DNA of 64,000 nucleotides, taken from the NCBI GenBank assembly GCA_947069175.1, contig CAMTDV010000012.1, positions 41,200,341 through 41,264,340 on the forward strand. The letters run 5' to 3'. Positions 1 to 12,288 of the stretch are shown piece after piece. Origin of the DNA: Scalesia atractyloides (lineage: Eukaryota; Streptophyta; Magnoliopsida; Asterales; Asteraceae). The notes under the pieces were generated by a model. It was given only the letters and a program-made list of their open reading frames with translations. It was not told the DNA's origin and ran no database searches. Within the stretch, counting starts at the first letter, position 1; every line of letters starts with the position of its first letter. The position numbers were made by a program, and so were the translations under genes.

Positions 1-833
1 CTTCTTTTTATTTTCGTGAAAAGTAGTTCCAGATGATTACTAGTATTGTTTATCCACTTAAACAAAAAACATGAACATTTCAAGTACCTTTACTTGGTGA
101 TACGTTAAGGTAATATTATACTGATGTAGTAGTGTGTCCCACTTCAGGACATATCCCTGCGATCAAGGTATGCTCAAAGATTCCTCTTATATGTGAGTAT
201 ACTGAATTCATCCTTTTGATATACAACGTTAGATACTTGGTGATCAGGTCTGTATAGTCAAACAGCAAAGAGACCAATATCCAACGAGGGTTAAGAAAAA
301 TACCAAAGATTTTGGTATGATTTATGCATTTGCACATTTGAATGACTCTTTAGGAGAGCTTCTTCAATTTCTGGGATTTGGCATTTTAGCTCTTTTAAGA
401 TATCCTGGTTGTGCCTAGGTCAACATATATCTGGATGCAGCAGAAGGACAACCCTGATATCCCGGATGAAATAGAAGTATAAAAACCTAAAACCTCAGAT
501 TTTGGCAATCTATCAATGCAAGATTTAAGGTTATAAAACCATACGCCACTGATATGTCACCCACTCATACTCAGTTCTTTATGTTTATATCACCATGGTA
601 AGTTGATTATTTCATGTTTCTTGCCTATTGGTACATCATATGATGAAGCTGTTATCACACTTATGCAAATTTAAGTTCAAATTAAGTGTGACAGTCTAAC
701 TTGCTGATGTACTATCATCTTTTCTTTTTTGCACAATGATAACTCATTTTTTATTTATTATTTTTTATGGTTTTCTATTTTTTTTATTTTTAAGAAAGAA
801 GTAAACAATTTACAAAATTCTTATAAAAACTGG
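1..833 (-). other. Element A pol-distal noncoding region with conserved hairpin
   Basis: No convincing coding sequence. On the minus strand this follows the RNase H stop. Positions 399-415 and 446-461 form an imperfect inverted repeat (GATATCCTGGTTGT against ACAACCCTGATATC). Nearly the same block, in reverse orientation, occurs at 57558-57623 in element E, so this is a conserved part of the family's 3' region. The 3' LTR of A should lie left of the window. Confidence 0.6.
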
Positions 834-2420
834 TTATTCAAGATTCCTCATCCCGTTGAGTTCGACTAGACGTTCAAATCGAGCTCTATCAAAAGCTTTT
901 GTGTAAAGATCTGCCATGTTATCTAGTGTGTTAACTCGATGTAGTTCAATCATTTTCTTTTCAACACAATCCCGTATAAAATGATGACGAATGTCAATAT
1001 GTTTTGTGCAACTATGTTTTACGGGATTGTTTGTGATTGAAATAGTGGCATTATTGTCTATCATAATAGGAGTACGAGTGAAATTCAAACCGTAATCGCG
1101 CATCTACTGTTGTATCTAGAGAACTTGAGAGAAACACCAACCCACAACAATATATTCAGCTTCACACATAGAGGTAGACACGAAAGACTACTTCTTGCAT
1201 TGCCATGACACGATCCTACCTCCTTAGAACTAACAACCACCTGTGGTAGACTTTCTGGTTGATTTGCATCCTCCAAAGTTCGAATCAGTGAAAGTAACAA
1301 ACTTCAAATCACTAGCAGCCGGATACCATAACCCAAGTTTAGGTTTCCCCTTTAAGTAACGAAGAATCCGCTTCACCACTTTCATATGTAACTCTTTTGG
1401 ATTCGCTTGATATCTGGCACAAAGACACAGTGCGAACATGATGTCTGGTCTTGAAGTAGACAAGTACATTAGAGAACCAATCATTGCCATGTACTGAGTT
1501 GGATCAACATCATCCACTCTCTCATGATCTGGACCAAGATTGTGATTCTCACAGATAGGTGTGTTGAAAGTAGCACAATCCTCCATTTTGAAACGAGACA
1601 AAATGTCATATACATACTTTGTTTGATGTATAAGAATCCCATCTTTAATCTGTTCAACTTACAAACCCAGAAAGTAGGACAACTCTCCCATCGCACTCAT
1701 TTCAAACTTGCTCTTCATCACCTTTTCAAATTCATGACACATGCTCTCATCAGATGACCCAAAAATGTTGCCATCCACTTATACTTGTACTAGTAGAAAA
1801 TCTTCCTTCTTTTGCTTAATGGACAGTGTACTGTCAATCTGACCTCTTTCAAAACTATTCTCTAACAAATGTGTTGAAAGTGTCTCATACCATACCCTAG
1901 GTGCCTGATGCAATCCATACAATGCCTTATCAAGTATAGACACTCGATCTTGATAATCTGGATTAGTAAACCCATCTGGTTGTGAGACATACCTCACTTC
2001 TTGGACTTTCCCTTAAAGAAACGCACTATTCACATCAAGTTGGTAAACATTGAAGCCCTTGAATGATGTGAAGGCTAGGAACAAACGAATTGCTTCCAAC
2101 CTTGCCACTGGTGCAAATACTTCATTGTAATCAATCCCTTCTTGCTGATTGAACCCTTAATGACTAACCGGGCCTTATTTCTCGTCACAATCCCTCGGTC
2201 GTCTTTCTTGCACTTAAACACCCATTTGGTGCCTATTTCCTTCTCTCCTTCAGGCAAGTCAACTAGCTCCCAAACCTTCAACTTCTTGAACTGAGCTAGC
2301 TCCTTTTGCATAGCTTCAACCCTTGAATTATCTTTTAGAGCCATGTGAACATTCTTCGGCTCCTCTTGGGCAATAAAGCAGCTATACAAACACTCATTGA
2401 TAATCCCATTTTCTGAATCG
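834..2420 (-). pseudogene. Element A reverse transcriptase and RNase H (broken)
   Basis: Copia-type RVT_2 and RNase H in several frames. The RT start lies at about 2389-2075 (EAMQKELAQFKKLKVWELV, then GTKWVFKCKKDDRG). The fingers/palm segment is at 1997-1779 (DKALYGLHQAPRVWYETLS). The palm continues to the RPDIMFA segment near 1440. RNase H is at 1330-834, ending in the ADLYTKAFDRARFE segment. The catalytic YVDD box near 1765-1785 reads stop-V-D-G, so the polymerase centre is destroyed. Several stops and frameshifts lie between segments. The family copies RNA to DNA during retrotransposition; this copy cannot. Confidence 0.88.
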
Positions 2421-2689
2421 AAGCAAACAAACAGGAACCTTCAATGACACCTCTTCTTGTCAGAACACCTACAACAGGATCTCTTAAGATGTTTTCAATT
2501 GGATGATCTCTGTTTGCTCGTGTTATTGCAACGACGTCAACTACTAAATTGTCACCCAGGTTGGAACCAACCTCCTCCTGAATATTCTGATCTACAAATG
2601 GATTAGTGAAGTCCTCCCCCTGAATAGGTTTCGCTTGAGCCCTGTTCAGCTGCACCGGTGGAAGTTCTTGGAGCATCTGTCATCGGAAC

Positions 2690-3540
2690 ACTTGATCTTG
2701 GCATGAAGTCACCATCTTCATCCTCACTGATCACACCTTGATCAACTGAGACACATCTGTAGTGTAAAACACAGGAATATTAAGTGATTTAAACACACTA
2801 TCATAATCAAATAATATAGCAGGACCACTCGTTGATTGTTGAGGTGAATAAGTAGTGATTTCAACATTAAACACAACCTCAATTTTACCAGTTTTTAGAT
2901 TGAACACCGTTTTATTCGGCATTCCAAGTACGTAACCTAGAAAGTAACCTTCTTCAGCTACCTCACCGAATTTTTGATTATCTTCATTTCGCACAATTAT
3001 GCAAGGTAATACAAATGGTTCAAAGCCTTTTAAATTCGGTTTCTTGTTAAAAATAAGTTCGTGACATGTTTTGTTAAACCTTTTAACAGTTAAAACATGG
3101 TTTAAGACATAGCAAGTTATATTCACAGCTTCCCCCAGACCAGAACTAGAAGCTATGAATCTGAAAGCATAGTCCTAGCGGCTTCAATCAACGTCCTATT
3201 TTTCCTCTTAGCGACTCCATTCTATTAAGGTGTATAAGGAGTAGAATATTGATGTTCAATTCCCTTGCGAAGATAGTATAGAGATCAAGAATCTGATTTT
3301 TCAACTCCGTGCCATTATCACTCCTTATCCTCTTGATGCGTGCATCATGGACATTTTCCAATTTTGTAAAAAGATCAATCAGCAACTCCGCTGTCTCATC
3401 TTTTATACCTAAAAAGAAAACCCATGAATACCGTGAGTAATCATCTGTAACAACTAAACAATATACTTTCCACCTATGCTCCTTACGTTCACTGGACTGA
3501 ATAAATCTATATGAAGTAATTCATAAGGGGCATCTTGGAA
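2690..3540 (-). pseudogene. Element A integrase core and C-terminal part (broken)
   Basis: The segment at 3385-3188 carries the integrase core motif with SDNGTELKNQ (second catalytic Asp) and a degraded version of the block that normally holds the catalytic Glu (MESLRGKIGR). The segment at 3126-2731 is the copia integrase C-terminal part, with LNHVLTVKRFNKTCHELIF, FGEVAEEGYFLGY and the linker toward RT. Frameshifts separate the pieces. The family inserts cDNA into the host chromosome. Confidence 0.8.
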
Positions 3541-4118
3541 TTTACTGTTTTAGATTTGTGAGGTTTCTTATATTGTTTTCCCTTTTGACATGGAAGACAT
3601 TTATCTTCCACATGAAACCTTTGCACTAGAACCCCTTCCACTAAACCGGTTTTAACAATATAATTCATTTTTCGGTACTGGATGTGGGCCATGCGCCTGT
3701 GCCACAACATTGACTCCGCCTCAAATGCTTTTGACAATAAACACGCCACCACTGGAGAAGCATCCTTAGCACCCATGTCCATGACATAAGTGTCATTCCT
3801 CCTTGTAGCTCTCATCACTATCCAATCAGCCGGTATCACTAAACCTGGTTTCAACACCAAAGCTTCAGACTTAGTAAAATGGACCGATTGACCCTTGTCG
3901 CAGACTTGTGACCCGCTGATCAAATTGTGCTTAAGATGCTCGACATAGTCCACTTTGTCCAACATGATCTTCCTGTTGGTCACTTTTCCTCGACCTGTAA
4001 TGTGCCCTCCTTTAGCACCTGTAAAATTCACATAACCTCCATATATATTTTCAAATTCAGTCAACAATCTCGCATCCCTCGTCATGTGCCTGTAGCAGCC
4101 ACTATCAACATACCACAA
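3507..4118 (-). pseudogene. Element A protease and GAG-pre-integrase domain
   Basis: An open stretch of 203 codons. It begins with the aspartic protease active site VDSGCYRHMT (DSG catalytic motif), followed by the typical copia PR body (GKVTNRKIMLDKVDYVEHLKHNLIS). It then runs into the GAG-pre-integrase zinc-binding motif with His-His (LWHRRMAHIQYRKM) and Cys-Cys (CLPCQKGKQYKKPH). This is the longest undamaged block of element A. It would process the polyprotein and supply the integrase N-terminal zinc domain. Confidence 0.85.
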
Positions 4119-4159
4119 GTTGATAATCCTCCTTAGCAGCTCCTACACAAACTAACAGA

Positions 4160-6270
4160 AATTAGTTAGATTGGGGGACCCAAACCTTAATGGTCTTGGG
4201 TCTTCTAAATTCATCAACTACTTGAACATCCATCCAATATCCATCACTCCTAACCGGAGTCTTAGATTTAAGACCTGTTGATGGAAATGGGATTTGAGTT
4301 CCATGAGGTCTTTGGTCCTGATGTTTCCTATACAAGTTTGGACTCTGTGACCTTTGGAAATTTTGATTTTGAGACCTTGAGTTTTGACTCACGTAACCTG
4401 TTTGATACCAAGAATTTTGACTATTATAATTACTAAAGCCATAGTTATATAAACTTCGACCACCATTATTCTGGTATCAATTTTGATATTGACCTTGACT
4501 TCTCAAATTACCTGAATGACTATTAAAGTTATTCAATTTTGGCGAACTACTTCTATGTCTCTCATATCTGCCTGATGTAGATTCAGGCTGAAACCTTTGT
4601 TGATTTCGTTGAAAACGAGGAACTTGCTGAGTTCCTATTTCAGCCTTACCTACACCAATAGCAACACGCTCTTGTTGCTTAGGAAAAAATATCTTTGGTG
4701 AGCCAGACACTTTCTGCTCACCATCACCAACCTTCTCTAGTGATTTTTCTCTCTTTCTCTCACTCACATGTGCTTTAACCTTTTTGTTTAGACAGCAGCT
4801 TGCTACATGTCCCTTAGTGTGACATTTGAAGCACGATCTTTTTGCTGAAGACTTCTTAACTGAAGTCTCTTGTTTAGATCCATCAAGTGATGATGGTGAT
4901 GCCTTAGAAGGAGCTAATTTAGTTTGCTGAATTTTAGATTTTTCTTTGTTTTTATTTTTAGCAAACTTCACATTCAATTCATTTTCAATAATAGTTGTTT
5001 CATTTTTCATGTCACTTCCCTGAACAAAATTAACAGTTTTGACAAAAGTTAGTTTTTTTATTTTTGGTAGGTGCATTCTTTGTTTTCAAAACATATTCAA
5101 TGTTACTTTCCTTCTTGACACTAACATCATTATACTCAGATACATCACCCTTTCTGATGTGGAACTACTAGGTGTAGTTGAACCAAAGTCTATTAACTCT
5201 TCTTCATCTGGCAAGAACTAATAGTCATGACTAAGAGGTGGTGGAACTTCATTGAAACCCTGGAAGCCCACGCACGTCTTTTCACTACTTTTCTTCAAGC
5301 TACCCATCATGTGTTTCATTACAAAAGTAGAATCTCTGAATTTTTTTAATTTCTTTTCAAGTTCAATAATTTTCAGTTCTGCTTCGAACAACTCTTTGCG
5401 TTTTTCAAAGATCTCTTTTGTTTTCTCACTCATTGTATCAAGAGCTAAGTCTATAACTTGAAGTTTTTCATTTAATTTGCAGGTGAAAATGTCAATTTCG
5501 TTTTCATAACCTTTAATTTTCTTCAAGTATAAAGACTCGTTTCTTTTTACGAAAAAGTTTGACTCTTTTACGCTCGAGTGCTCATTTACCAGACTTTGAT
5601 TTTGCTTTGTCAGCCTGTCAACCTCACCTTGCAATTCATGACATTTTAAACAAACAGATCTAACAGGATTAGAATTTACCTCTCCTGTTGATTTGCTCAA
5701 TTGGGCCATGAAAGCAGCAAAATCAGCACCCAAATTCTTATCTGCATCATCTTTCTCATCATTAGACTTCACTTTTTCCTCTTGAACTTCTATTGATCAG
5801 CATCAACATTTTCAGCTTTTGTCTCCTTCTTTATCTCCGCATCTTCCTATACTTTTGTATCATCAACTGTAGCAGTCTCTGCCATGAAAGTCTGTGTGAT
5901 GTTTCCATCACCTTACAGATGAATGCTTTAATCATAAGACCCATTAGTAGAAGTAGTGGAAACAAGCGCTCGTGATACACTGTTGGATGAATTTTGACCA
6001 GATGAATTATTAAATGTGGAAGATTATTGTGATTCTCCTGTTTGTCTATGACATTCTCTAGCGAAATGTCCAAGATTTTAACACTTAAAGTATCAAACTT
6101 TTGATTTATCGAATCCAACCTTCTTCCCAATGAATTTCTTCTTGTTCTGTTCATGAACCTTTTTGCCCGAGGTTTATCATGGCCATCTGCCACTGAATAT
6201 CCATCTCATTTGAATCATCTGGATCAATTTGCTCATAATCTCTGTCTAGTGTTATTGAATCAGTTAACTT
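4160..6270 (-). pseudogene. Element A gag, C-terminal two thirds (broken)
   Basis: From high to low coordinates: the gag segment ending in YEQIDPDDSNEMDIQWQMAM (6240-6180); a first zinc knuckle near 6100-6050 whose first Cys is Tyr and which carries in-frame stops (YFKC, then NLGHFAREC); a coiled-coil stretch at 5772-5218 ending in the family motif VPPPLSHDY; and a second zinc knuckle CFKCHTKGHVASCC near 4845-4790 in a Lys/Ser-rich basic domain (5076-4477). A Gln/Asn/Ser-rich stretch (4392-4162) leads into protease. The zinc knuckles normally bind RNA in the virus-like particle. The N-terminal part of the same gag lies beyond the Tat insertion at 12294-13266. Confidence 0.8.
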
Positions 6271-6275
6271 GCCCT

Positions 6276-6600
6276 TGAAGAAACACTGGTCCAAACTATA
6301 TCCGAGGATATCTAGGTTCTGGTACGAGGTCTCTGCATGTAAAGGTTATCTCTTGTTTTCCCGTCGATATGATCCTAGTTCAGACTCACTTCAAAACTCA
6401 AAACACCGTTAGTCTCGCCACGTGAAAAGGGGGGTTCCTCCGTGACCACACTCCGGCGTGAGAATAAGTATACTGGTTTGCAAAGGATAATGTATGTATT
6501 TAGTGAGTGAGCAAGAACCAGCGTGTGTTAACCTGGAGGTGAGGTCCTTTCTTTATAGCTGGAGAGATTTAGTGAATGAGCAAGAACCAGCGTGTGTTCC
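6276..6600 (-). repeat. Tat element 3' LTR, truncated
   Basis: Matches the first 300 or so bases of the 5' LTR at 11258 onward, with scattered substitutions. It then stops and runs directly into integrase coding sequence at about 6600. The rest of the LTR (about 700 bases), the end of integrase and the polypurine tract are missing. A 28-base stretch including GTGAGCAAGAACCAGCGTGT is present twice (near 6505 and 6575), next to the deletion junction. Confidence 0.8.
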
Positions 6601-7150
6601 CAAATGAATTTACGAACTACCATTGTCGTAGTTGATGCGAGTGGCTTGGCTTCTACCCACTCAGTAAAATAATCGACAGCTAGGATTACAAACTTTACGG
6701 CACTTTACGGCACCTGCTGAAAAGGCCACGTTGTTGTCACTAGGATCAAAGGATTTTTGGGGCGCAATGTCTTGGGCACGTGTTGCAGACATGATGCGCA
6801 TTTCCTTAGCGTTTCGACTGCATCTAAGTGCATGTCTGGCCAATAGTATCCAGCATTCATGATTTTTGCGACCACCATGCGTGGGCGGCATGAATTCCGC
6901 ACTAACCTTCATGAATCTCATGGATAAGTACTGCGCATCCTGTGGGTCTACGCAACGAAGGAGTGGTCCAAGATACGACTTCCAGTAAAGTATTCTGTCT
7001 GCCATTTCATAATTTAGCGCTTTGTTTTGGACTTTCCTTGCCTCCGCCTTCTTTTCTGGGAGTATCCCAGATTGTCTAAACATGATGATGGGAGACATCC
7101 AAGAAGGATTTCCCGTTTCTATCACATTCACTTGACGTAGCAGCATAGAA
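6590..7150 (-). pseudogene. Tat element integrase fragment
   Basis: Minus-strand reading gives the integrase zinc-binding part (GYYWPDMHLDAVETLRKCAS, then CLQHVPKTLRPKN) and the core start AVDYFTEWVEAKPLAS. The fragment ends at FIWEH near 6600, where LTR sequence begins. A short in-frame stretch around the first catalytic Asp also seems lost between 6740 and 6690. Most of the catalytic core and the C-terminus are absent. Gypsy integrase inserts element cDNA; this one cannot work. Confidence 0.8.
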
Positions 7151-7159
7151 GGGTTTTTT

Positions 7160-7580
7160 TAGAACCTCGATGCGCACTTCTCGCGCGAGATGTTTGAAGC
7201 TTGTTGCCGCCAATTTACTGAGCGCATCTGCATGTTTGTTTTCACTTTGATTGATGTGGCTCACTTTGAAAGTATGGAATTTGTTAATCAAAGACTGCGC
7301 CTGTTCGAGGTACAGGGCCATCGTCTCGCCTTTTGCATCATAAAGGACATTGATTTGCCCGGAAACCAAAAGAGAATCGACGTGCGCTTCCAAATTCTAA
7401 GCGCCCATTTTTATTGCTAACCGAAGGCCTACCAGAAACGCTTCATACTTGGCTTCATTGTTGGTACTCTTGGAATCCAGCCTATGGGGTAAGTAAACTC
7501 CTGGTGGTCAGGGCTTATTAAACGAAGACCAGCCCTGCGCCATCAGTGTGGAGGGTCCATACGCGGTCATCCGTGACAGG
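7160..7580 (-). pseudogene. Tat element second (archaeal-like) RNase H domain
   Basis: Contains the start WTLHTDGA near 7560, the central EAHVDSLLVSGQINVLYDAK, and the C-terminal HINQSENKHADALSKLA followed by TSFKHLAREV. This matches the extra RNase H type I domain that Tat-lineage gypsy elements carry between the normal RNase H and integrase. Frameshifts and stops are present upstream of 7393. The domain is what places the element in Tat rather than Athila or a chromovirus. Confidence 0.78.
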
Positions 7581-7639
7581 CGTTGGATTTTGGACAACCT
7601 CACATTCTTGCACCTTGTTACGTGGAACTTCCGTAATGA

Positions 7640-8930
7640 AGTCGGCTAATATCTGGCCTTTGATTGTTTGACGTGGTTTGTACACAATATTGTGTCCTCC
7701 TAATTCGATCCCCCATTTCGTAAATCGGCCTGAGATGTCAGGTTTGGATAAAACTTGACCCGATGATAGTTCGTAAGAACCGTGATCACGTGGCTAGAAA
7801 AATACCTGTGCAACCAACGGGATGCATGAACGAATGCTAAAGCAAGTTTTTCCATCATCGGGTATCGTGTCTCTGGGTCGGTTAACATCTTGCTGACATA
7901 GTAAATGGAGTTTGGACCCCTCCGCGTTCTACAAGCAAGACTGCGGCAACAACAATATTTGATGCAGATAGACATAGAATCAATGGCTCGTTCTTCGTGG
8001 GGCGGTGAGAGTAGGCAGTTGAATCAAACATTCCTTCATTTGTTGAAAGGCTTTTTCTGCATCAGGAGTCCACTGGAACTTGTTCTACTTCACAAATATC
8101 TCAAAGTACTGATGAATGGAAAGGATTTCGTCACGTGATTTGCTAAGAATCGGTTCAGCGCAGCAAGTCGACCAGCCAACCATTGCATTTCTTTGATGGT
8201 TGAGAGTGAAGGCATACACTGAATTGCTTCGACTTTCAAAGAGTTAACAATAAAGCCATCACGCGTGACAATAAACCCCAAGAATTTCCCTTCCTCCATC
8301 CCGAACGAACATTTTCCAGGATTCAACTTTAAATTGACCTTGCGCAAGGACACGAAAGTTTTTTGAATGTTTGTCAACATCACTTCCTCGTCTGGACTCA
8401 TGATGACCAGGTCTATGATGTATACTTCCACAGTCACACCTATGTCGTCTCTGAAGACATGATCCATTAAGCGCTGATAGGTGGCTCTCTCATTGCGCAA
8501 CCCAAAGGGCATCTTTGTGTAGCAAAAGATCCCCTTGTCTATGCGGAAAACTGTTTTATCTTCATCTTCTTTTTTCATTTGGATTTGGTGTTAGCCTTTG
8601 CAGTAATCAAGGAAACATTTCCACCGAAAAGAAGCGAGAGAGTCCACCTTTTTATCGATCTCTGGTAAAGAGTAGCAGTCATTTGGACGTACCTTGTTCA
8701 TATCTTTGAAATCGACGCACATGCGTCAACCGCCATTGTGCTTTTGGACCATAACCGGATTGGCTACCCATTTTTGATAGCGCGCTTCTCTGAGATTACC
8801 AGCTTTGGGGAGCTTTGAAACTTGTTCATTAATTGCGCGAGTTTTCTCTGCTCCAAAACTGTGCTTCTTCTACACCACTCGCTCAACTGATAAAAATGTC
8901 TGCAGCGCATGCTCCGCGATCTCCCTGGGT
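7640..8930 (-). pseudogene. Tat element reverse transcriptase and RNase H (broken)
   Basis: RT begins near 8900 with REARYQKWVANPVMVQKHNG and continues with CVDFKDMNKVRPNDCY. The main palm block at 8578-8090 includes YTKMPFGLRNERATYQRLMD. The catalytic YIDD box reads YIID, losing one catalytic Asp. The connection/RNase H part at 7975-7700 includes YYVSKMLTDPETRYPMMEKL. Stops and frameshifts break the polyprotein. Function of the family: reverse transcription of the element RNA. Confidence 0.88.
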
Positions 8931-9149
8931 ACCCCCGTTACGTCCGCCGGTGACCATGCAAAAATATCCATATTGCAGAAAAGGAGTTGTTTAAGTCGCA
9001 CCTTGACTGTGGGGGTCATAGCGGGACCTAGTAACACCGTTTAGTCTGGGTACTTTTTGTTGAGTACTCATTTTTCTGGTTCACCATCTGGGGATGACTT
9101 CTATCCTGGAATACATGATTGCCACACCGGTTCCGGTTGGAAAACCGCA

Positions 9150-9460
9150 TGCAGCGTGAGGAATTGATTTAATCAAGTTGAAATTCCTTGCGCGCGACGG
9201 CCGAGTAATACGTCATGGCGAGATGTTGCTAGCATCACCATAAAGTTAACCGAACCATGCGTGAATGTTTTCCGTCTAAAAGAGTGACCGGGAAGGAGAT
9301 CTGCCCGAGAGGAAAAACGGCTTCGTTACAGAAACCAGTTAATGGGAAATCAACCTCTCTAAGCACGCTTTGTCCTCCGGGTCTAGCTGCTTAAAACATT
9401 GTTCATAAATGATATCCATAGAACTTCCTGGGCTGATGAACACGTAAACGGTGCGATAAT
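9150..9460 (-). pseudogene. Tat element aspartic protease (degraded)
   Basis: Minus-strand reading contains SPGSSMDIIYEQCFKQL, matching the Tat protease pattern in which an Asp-x-Gly-Ser-Ser precedes ILYEHCF; the catalytic Asp is changed. It is followed by PLGQISFPVTLLDGKHSRMV, the conserved flap side. The domain sits between gag and RT, as expected for gypsy elements. Confidence 0.6.
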
Positions 9461-9559
9461 AGCAAAAAATACCAGTTATCACTACCAGTCGCTCTTCCTG
9501 AGGAACGCCGGGAACTATGGGAAAAATAACTTGCTACTCGCACCAATGTGGCATACAAC

Positions 9560-11230
9560 TCTTCTAATGATAACACTTGTGCGCTGGGCCGCCTTGTATC
9601 ATATGAACAGAAGCTTGCTTCATTTTCTTGTTACTCGGGCCTTCTTCACCGCGAGTATTTGACGAACTTCTTTGCGCACGTTCTGAAGCTGGTGGGTGAG
9701 CTTCCCACTCTTCAATGCGTTCTCTATCTCCATGTGCTGACTTATGCAAATGTCGGTGGTATGCCTGGTGTCCTTGTGATAATCGCAAAAAAGGTTAGGA
9801 TCCTGACCTTTTTTATTTCTCATCGGCAGTGGCTGTTTAAACTGATGATCCTCAGTGCTGAGTACTTCCGCTGGGGTCTTCGTTAACGACGTCCACTGCC
9901 TGTCATGATTCTCTTGTTTTATTGCTCTTTGAGTAGCAATCTTGTTGATCGTTGCGCGCGCGTAGATTGGCAAGTAAGAAGAGTTCTGATTTAACTCTTT
10001 CCAAATTTTCTTGTGTTTCTTCCCAAAACTTCTACTCATATCTTTTGGGCGATATTGAGGCATAAGGGATCAGTTGGAATTCAGGTTGTGCTTAGTCTGT
10101 GCGAATCAGGTCTTCGTGTACATCGCCGATCTCCAAAACCTCTTTGTTGTAGTGCGTGATGAAATCTTCCAACTTTCATCATCCCTCCGCCAAATATTCA
10201 TAACGTCTGAAGAATCTCTGACGTATCGCCGCTATTGGCTAAAGTGGGTTAGGAACTTATCCTTGAGATCATTCCAAGAAGTGAGCTTTCCCGTTGGCAG
10301 GTTGCCAAACCATAAGCGCACGGCGCTTGTGAGGGTTTAGACAAACAAATAACACCACATAGGCAGCGTCCATCCCCCAATAAGCCCCGTGTCGGTGAAC
10401 AAACGCATGTGATCATCTTGATCCGTCAATCCATTAAATTTTCCCACATTGGAAGGGGTAACTTTGCGCGTTCAAGTGGGCCAGCGCAATCTCCTTCACA
10501 AACTTAGAATGTTCTACTACTTCGGCTGGCCTATAGATCAAATTGTAATAATGTTCAGCATCCAGATTGTATACAACACGTGACGTAGGCTTGTATGCAG
10601 CGTGAACTTTTGTCAATCGGTGAAACACGCTAGCACTGTCACCTTCGTCATATGTTCTATCAATTTCTTCGCGATGGGTGTCCCGTCCCTCTAATGGGTG
10701 CGGGCCCAGACGAGAATGAATTGGCACTCGCCTTTGAGTGTTTGACTCATATCTTGGTCTAGACTGAGAATACTCTTCTGCATTTCTGGTAGGAAAATGT
10801 GATGGCACATTATCCCTAGGCGGCGAATTGTAACTTATACTCGTGGCACAGGCGAGGCATGCACGTGAGCCGTGGGTGGTTGCACCGGTGCAGCCGATGC
10901 GTGGGTTTGCGCACAAAGTTGCGCATAAACGACATTTAAAGCAGTTTTGGATTTGATATACCATGACATTGGAGTTTCACAAGGAGGTAATATTGATGTG
11001 ATTGGCACAAAAGGAGTTTCAGCTTGGATTCCCGGAGTCACTGGAATGTTCACATGACCGGAATCATGATGAACACCAGCGTCTTCGGAAAATCCTTCTT
11101 CCACTTATCCGTTGGCCTGAGAAACATGAACTGGGTTCTTGCCCTCGGCCCGAGGACCTTGTGGTACACTTGACGGACCATCAGCCATTGGAAATGGAAT
11201 TTGGAAAAACAAACAATAGACGAAGGTGTA
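9560..11230 (-). pseudogene. Tat element gag (broken)
   Basis: Two recognisable pieces. The block at 11104-10434 is Pro/Arg-rich and ends with the start of the gag core (EHSKFVKEIALAHLNAQSYP). The block at 10063-9564 has the gag tail (YRPKDMSRSFGKKHKKIWKE) and a CDYHKDTRHTTDIC motif, which resembles the Tat gag CxxHxxxGHxTxxC pattern. The core between them (10434-10063) is in shifted frames. The product would coat element RNA. Assignment rests on position and the Cys/His pattern. Confidence 0.65.
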
Positions 11231-11240
11231 AGAAAGGAGA

Positions 11241-11256
11241 AAATCGGATGGCACCA
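11241..11256 (-). other. Tat element primer-binding site
   Basis: Directly inside the 5' LTR end, the minus strand reads TGGTGCCATCCGA, one base from the LTR. It starts with TGG as required for pairing with a tRNA CCA end, and resembles the TGGCGCC-type sites of gypsy elements with substitutions. The exact tRNA is not clear. Confidence 0.5.
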
Positions 11257-11257
11257 A

Positions 11258-12288
11258 TGAAGAAACACTGACCCAAACTATATCCGAGGATATCTTGATT
11301 CTGGTACGAGGTCTTGGCGTGTAAAGGTTATCTCTTGTATTCCTGCCGATGTAATCCTAGTTCAGACTCACTTCAAAACTCAAAACACCGTTAGTCTCGC
11401 CATGGGAAAAAGGGGGTTTTCTCCGTGACCATACTCTGGCGTGAGAATAAGTATATTGGTTTGCAAAGGATAATGTATGTAATTAGTGAGTGAGCAAGAA
11501 CCAGCGTGTGTTAACTTGGAGGTGAGGTCCTTTCTTTATAGCCGGAGAGATTTGTGCAGGACATGGGCTGATGGGCCTTGGGCCTAGGAGCGACAACAAG
11601 AAATATCCATTCTGTCTCTTCTGCCATGATCGTTAGTGATCCCTGGCAGGAAGAGTGCTTGGCGCACGGTGGATGGGACCACGTGTCCTTGTAGTTGTCC
11701 TTGTTGTCTGGTCTGTCATCAGTCATCAGTGGAGATCATGTGACAGTCGTTGGCATGAGCTGGCTGGTGCCACGCGTACGTCCTTGTGTACTTTTTGTCC
11801 TTTGCATGATTGTTCATCACGCAACGTGGTCTGGCACAACTTGCCGAGTGCATATTGGGTCACAACTCTGCACTTGTTCCTTTGTACTTGATCGATGCCT
11901 CTTTGCGCTTCTCCTTACTGCGTAGCCTTATCAGTGCTTTTTGGCCAGCGCGAACTTGTATGGATCAAATTCTTTTTTGAAGACTAAGTACGAGTTGCTC
12001 TCACCTTAGTCTTGCCGTGTGTGCAACTCCCAAAAGGGCTGGGTTATCGGCGCAAGGTTTTAAGAAGTCGCAGCTAGAAGCTTACTTAATTAGCTCAGGA
12101 TTTAGGAACTACACTTTTAGGTTTAACTTGCCGTTGCGCGAGGTGCGCAAGGTTCATTAAGCAACCTGCTATCTTCAGGGTTGGCGTACCATTGCGCATA
12201 GCGCGCAAGGTTACTCAAGCGACCTGTTATCATTATGAGGGTATGGTATCCTGCATAAGTGAAGGGTTTTTGGGACCATACCCCTCCA
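11258..12288 (-). repeat. Tat element 5' LTR, full length
   Basis: About 1031 bases, with TG and CA ends on both strands and flanked on the right by GCCCT. The left 300 bases match the truncated copy at 6276. A tandemly duplicated block of about 60 bases lies near 12120-12240. Each copy holds the inverted repeat TTGCGC-N5-GCGCAA (12134-12150 and 12192-12208). As the 5' LTR of a minus-strand element it would carry the promoter. Confidence 0.82.

Larger units (their letters stand above)
6276..12288 (-). mobile_element. Ty3/gypsy Tat-lineage element nested in gag of element A
   Basis: Both ends carry the same sequence starting TGAAGAAACACTG (6276 and 11258), and the right end at 12288 closes with CA. 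The 5-bp GCCCT occurs at 6271-6275 and again at 12289-12293, a target-site duplication. Order on the minus strand: 5' LTR, primer-binding site, gag, protease, RT, RNase H, a second archaeal-like RNase H, integrase, 3' LTR. The extra RNase H domain is the hallmark of the Tat lineage. Removing the element brings the two halves of gag of element A together. The 3' end is damaged by a deletion. Confidence 0.85.

Noticed and set aside
1524..1757. Plus-strand open frames opposite pol regions (also 9399-9886, 11655-11925, 40561-40822, 61196-61618)
   Set aside because: They are antisense shadows of gag, pol or LTR sequence and show no independent domain.
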